Assembly: GCF_947495315.1 (NCBI RefSeq)
Contig: NZ_CANLYD010000001.1
Location: forward strand, 434,001 to 498,000
Reading direction: 5' to 3'
Source of the DNA: an uncultured Aquimarina sp.
GTDB lineage: Bacteria > Bacteroidota > Bacteroidia > Flavobacteriales > Flavobacteriaceae
Length of the DNA stretch: 64,000 nucleotides
Part shown: in pieces, positions 62,205 to 64,000 of the stretch
Numbering within the stretch: the stretch's first letter is position 1
How the letters are laid out: every line of letters starts with the position of its first letter
Position numbers and translations under genes: made by a program
The notes under the pieces: generated by a model
Told to the model about the DNA's origin: nothing
Database searches by the model: none
The model's input: the letters and a program-made list of their open reading frames with translations, nothing else

Positions 62205-63308
62205 ATGGATAAAGTTTTTTTAGATTTAAATTATTATACAGAGAAGATAAAAAAACCTGATTTGTTAATTAAAAAGTTTAACTACAGTCTAGGATACCTT
62301 CCATATTTAAGTCAAAAAATACAAACCATTTCATTAAATAGAATAGCAGTTGATTTTTCTACACTAAAAGAAGGAGTTAAGTATATCTTTTATAAAGGAG
62401 GAAAAATAAGGAAATATAGTATTCCCTTTGCGTATCATAATTTCATAAATGAATTATCACCAGACTATATTTTAATACACGGAATGGGTTATGGACGATA
62501 TTGTTATTTTCTACGTAGACAATTACGTAAAAAGGTAATGATTTTAGTTCAAGTTCAAGGATATGCTGAAGCTCCCAAAGGTTTTAAAAAATGGATATAT
62601 ACTTTGTCTGATAAATATATTGATGGGTATCTTTTTACAGGAAAAGAGAATGCTAAAGATTGGATCGAATCTAAAGTCTTTGCTGAAGATAAGGTTTTTG
62701 AAGTTATGGAAGGAGCTACAAATTTTAGATTTAACCCAGAGGTTAAGAGAAAAGAAAAAACTTTTTTATGGGTAGGCAGATTAGATGAGAATAAAGATCC
62801 GATTACCGTTTTGAAGGCTTTTCAGCAATATCTGATTAAGGAACCCTTAGCTACATTAACGATGATATATAATGGATTCCAATTGTTAGAACAAGTAAAT
62901 GAATTGTTAAGTTCAAATACACTTTTAAAACAAGCAGTTAATAATGTTGGGAGATTAGATAGAAAAGAAATTGAGTCATTATATCAAACTCATCAATATT
63001 TTGTTTTGGGTTCTCATTATGAAGGTAGTGGATTTGCTCTTGCGGAGGCAATGACGTGTGGATGTGTTCCGATTGTAACTAATATTCCATCCTTTAATTA
63101 TATGACTAATTATGGTTCTTGTGCTTTATTGTTTGAACCAGGTAATAGGGAGCAACTGTTTAGTGCGTTTTGTGAAACGAAAATGATAAATTATCTAGAA
63201 AAGCAATCTAAAGTTTTACAATGTGTAAATGAGAAATTGACACATAAAGCAATAGCAGAAGAGATTCATCAAACTTTTATTCATTTAGAATCAAAAAAAC
63301 AAGAATAG
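62205..63308 (+). CDS. GT4-family glycosyltransferase
   Basis: 367 residues. The C-terminal nucleotide-sugar-binding half is clear: FLWVGRLDENKDPITVLKAF, then LGSHYEGSGFALAEAMTCGC with the E-x7-E pattern of the retaining GT-B fold. The N-terminal half is weaker, with DYILIHGMGYGRY as an acceptor-side segment. It should add a sugar to the growing polysaccharide. Its end overlaps the end of the opposite-strand glycosyltransferase by 28 bases. Confidence 0.85.
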   Translation: MDKVFLDLNYYTEKIKKPDLLIKKFNYSLGYLPYLSQKIQTISLNRIAVDFSTLKEGVKYIFYKGGKIRKYSIPFAYHNFINELSPDYILIHGMGYGRYCYFLRRQLRKKVMILVQVQGYAEAPKGFKKWIYTLSDKYIDGYLFTGKENAKDWIESKVFAEDKVFEVMEGATNFRFNPEVKRKEKTFLWVGRLDENKDPITVLKAFQQYLIKEPLATLTMIYNGFQLLEQVNELLSSNTLLKQAVNNVGRLDRKEIESLYQTHQYFVLGSHYEGSGFALAEAMTCGCVPIVTNIPSFNYMTNYGSCALLFEPGNREQLFSAFCETKMINYLEKQSKVLQCVNEKLTHKAIAEEIHQTFIHLESKKQE

Positions 63309-64000
63309 ATTACATCTGCAGTCTCTTCTATTTTAAAATGTCTAACCCGTTTGGCTTCATGATTTTTACTCAATAAAGTTGTTGATTGTTTAATTAAAGA
63401 AGCTTTATTATCTTCAAAGAAAAAATTCGTTATACGTTCTAATAAAGGAAATGTGCTAATCACTTTGCAACCACTATAAAGAGCTTCTTGAACAACCATA
63501 GAATTACCTTCGAATTGAGAAGTGTGTAGTAAAATTTTACTATCGTTTAAAAGTTCACGAACTTTTTTGTTAGGTACGTATCCCATTAATGTGATGTTTC
63601 CTCTTAAACCTAATGAATCAATTTTGGTATTAAGCATTTCCTTTTCTTCTCCATCCCCGCAGATAATAACATTTATATTTTTGAATACTTTTTTTAACTC
63701 CAAAATAATTTCAATGAATAAAGAATAATTTTTTAATGCGCCTAAATTTCCTACGCCAATAATATCAATCGGCCTTTGTTCGATGTTTAGTTCCGGAAAA
63801 GTATTGGTGTCTACAGCTACATTAGCAATTTTTTTAACGGTCATACCCCAATGTTTTTTTAAAACCTCTTGATGATTTTTTCCTACGACAATAAGTTGAT
63901 CTTCAGTTGGCCTGAAAAGTCTTAGATATTTGTTGTTTGATTTTACATCTTGTCCTTGTAACCAAGTGAAATGCTTAACTCTAAAAATTAACTTAAGTAA
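63281..64000 (-). CDS. GT4-family glycosyltransferase, cut by the window edge
   Basis: The frame stays open from its TGA at 63281-63283 to base 64000 on the minus strand, so at least 239 residues belong here and the N-terminus lies outside. The first ATG inside, at 63844, is internal. Visible motifs: FTWLQGQDVKSN, VVGKNHQEVLKKHWG, DIIGVGNLGALKNYSLFIEI, ICGDGEEKEML and TSQFEGNSMVVQEALYSGCK (the E-x7-E site). A retaining GT-B enzyme of the same kind as its convergent neighbour, but not a close copy. Confidence 0.87.
   Translation of the reverse strand, partial: LLKLIFRVKHFTWLQGQDVKSNNKYLRLFRPTEDQLIVVGKNHQEVLKKHWGMTVKKIANVAVDTNTFPELNIEQRPIDIIGVGNLGALKNYSLFIEIILELKKVFKNINVIICGDGEEKEMLNTKIDSLGLRGNITLMGYVPNKKVRELLNDSKILLHTSQFEGNSMVVQEALYSGCKVISTFPLLERITNFFFEDNKASLIKQSTTLLSKNHEAKRVRHFKIEETADVIYSCFFDSK

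Noticed and set aside
63844..63844. ATG at 63844 as the true start of the last glycosyltransferase
   Set aside because: The frame is open upstream to the window edge with conserved GT4 features, so the ATG is internal.

Overview
The window looks like chromosome from a marine member of the Flavobacteriaceae (Bacteroidota). It is AT-rich. Five secreted proteins end in type IX secretion (T9SS) sorting tails. Promoters follow the Bacteroidetes pattern TTTG-N19-TAnnTTT(G/A). DUF4199 proteins, a type B ribosomal protein L31, a Bacteroidetes-type GlmU-like protein and a 950-residue CarB all point the same way. I cannot name the genus with confidence. I saw no rRNA, tRNA, CRISPR array, transposase or prophage.

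Layout. (1) 1-10.4 kb: a decayed TPR/HTH regulator, then a three-gene minus-strand operon of large secreted carbohydrate-active proteins: a two-enzyme protein with an acetyl-esterase-like domain, a polysaccharide lyase, and a multi-CBM protein. A 32-bp perfect palindrome with a uronate-regulator-like core precedes the operon. Two of the proteins share an N-terminal domain I do not recognise. (2) 10.6-19.1 kb: fatty-acid beta-oxidation genes (acyl-CoA dehydrogenase, thiolase, FadB-like fusion, MarR regulator, acyl-CoA ligase). The marR and ligase promoters share an operator-like palindrome. (3) 19.3-30 kb: secreted M14 carboxypeptidase, purL, secreted endonuclease I, a 5-methylcytosine RNA methyltransferase and an Asp-box lipoprotein. 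(4) 30-32.5 kb: an ECF sigma / membrane protein / periplasmic sensor operon, then two near-identical tandem small-RNA genes with their own promoters and terminators. (5) 32.5-40.5 kb: ABC exporter, phosphohexomutase, GT2 and three DUF4199 membrane proteins. Among them lie a 55-residue double-glycine-leader peptide and a lipoprotein whose C-terminus resembles that peptide. (6) 40.6-56 kb: mainly housekeeping genes (rpmE2, GlmU-like, peptide-binding lipoprotein, mtaB, transglycosylase, rpmH, carB) mixed with small envelope proteins. (7) 56.1-64 kb: part of a surface-polysaccharide locus with a carbamoyltransferase/SxtJ/DUF5989 set, APS kinase, sulfotransferase, two SGNH proteins and two GT4 glycosyltransferases. 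The last gene runs off the window edge.

How it fits together. The first operon probably digests an acetylated or decorated uronic-acid polysaccharide outside the cell. The fad genes form a MarR-controlled lipid-use unit. The right end probably builds a carbamoylated and sulfated exopolysaccharide. The least explained items are the twin small RNAs, the double-glycine peptide with its look-alike lipoprotein, and the unassigned domain shared by the two giant secreted proteins.
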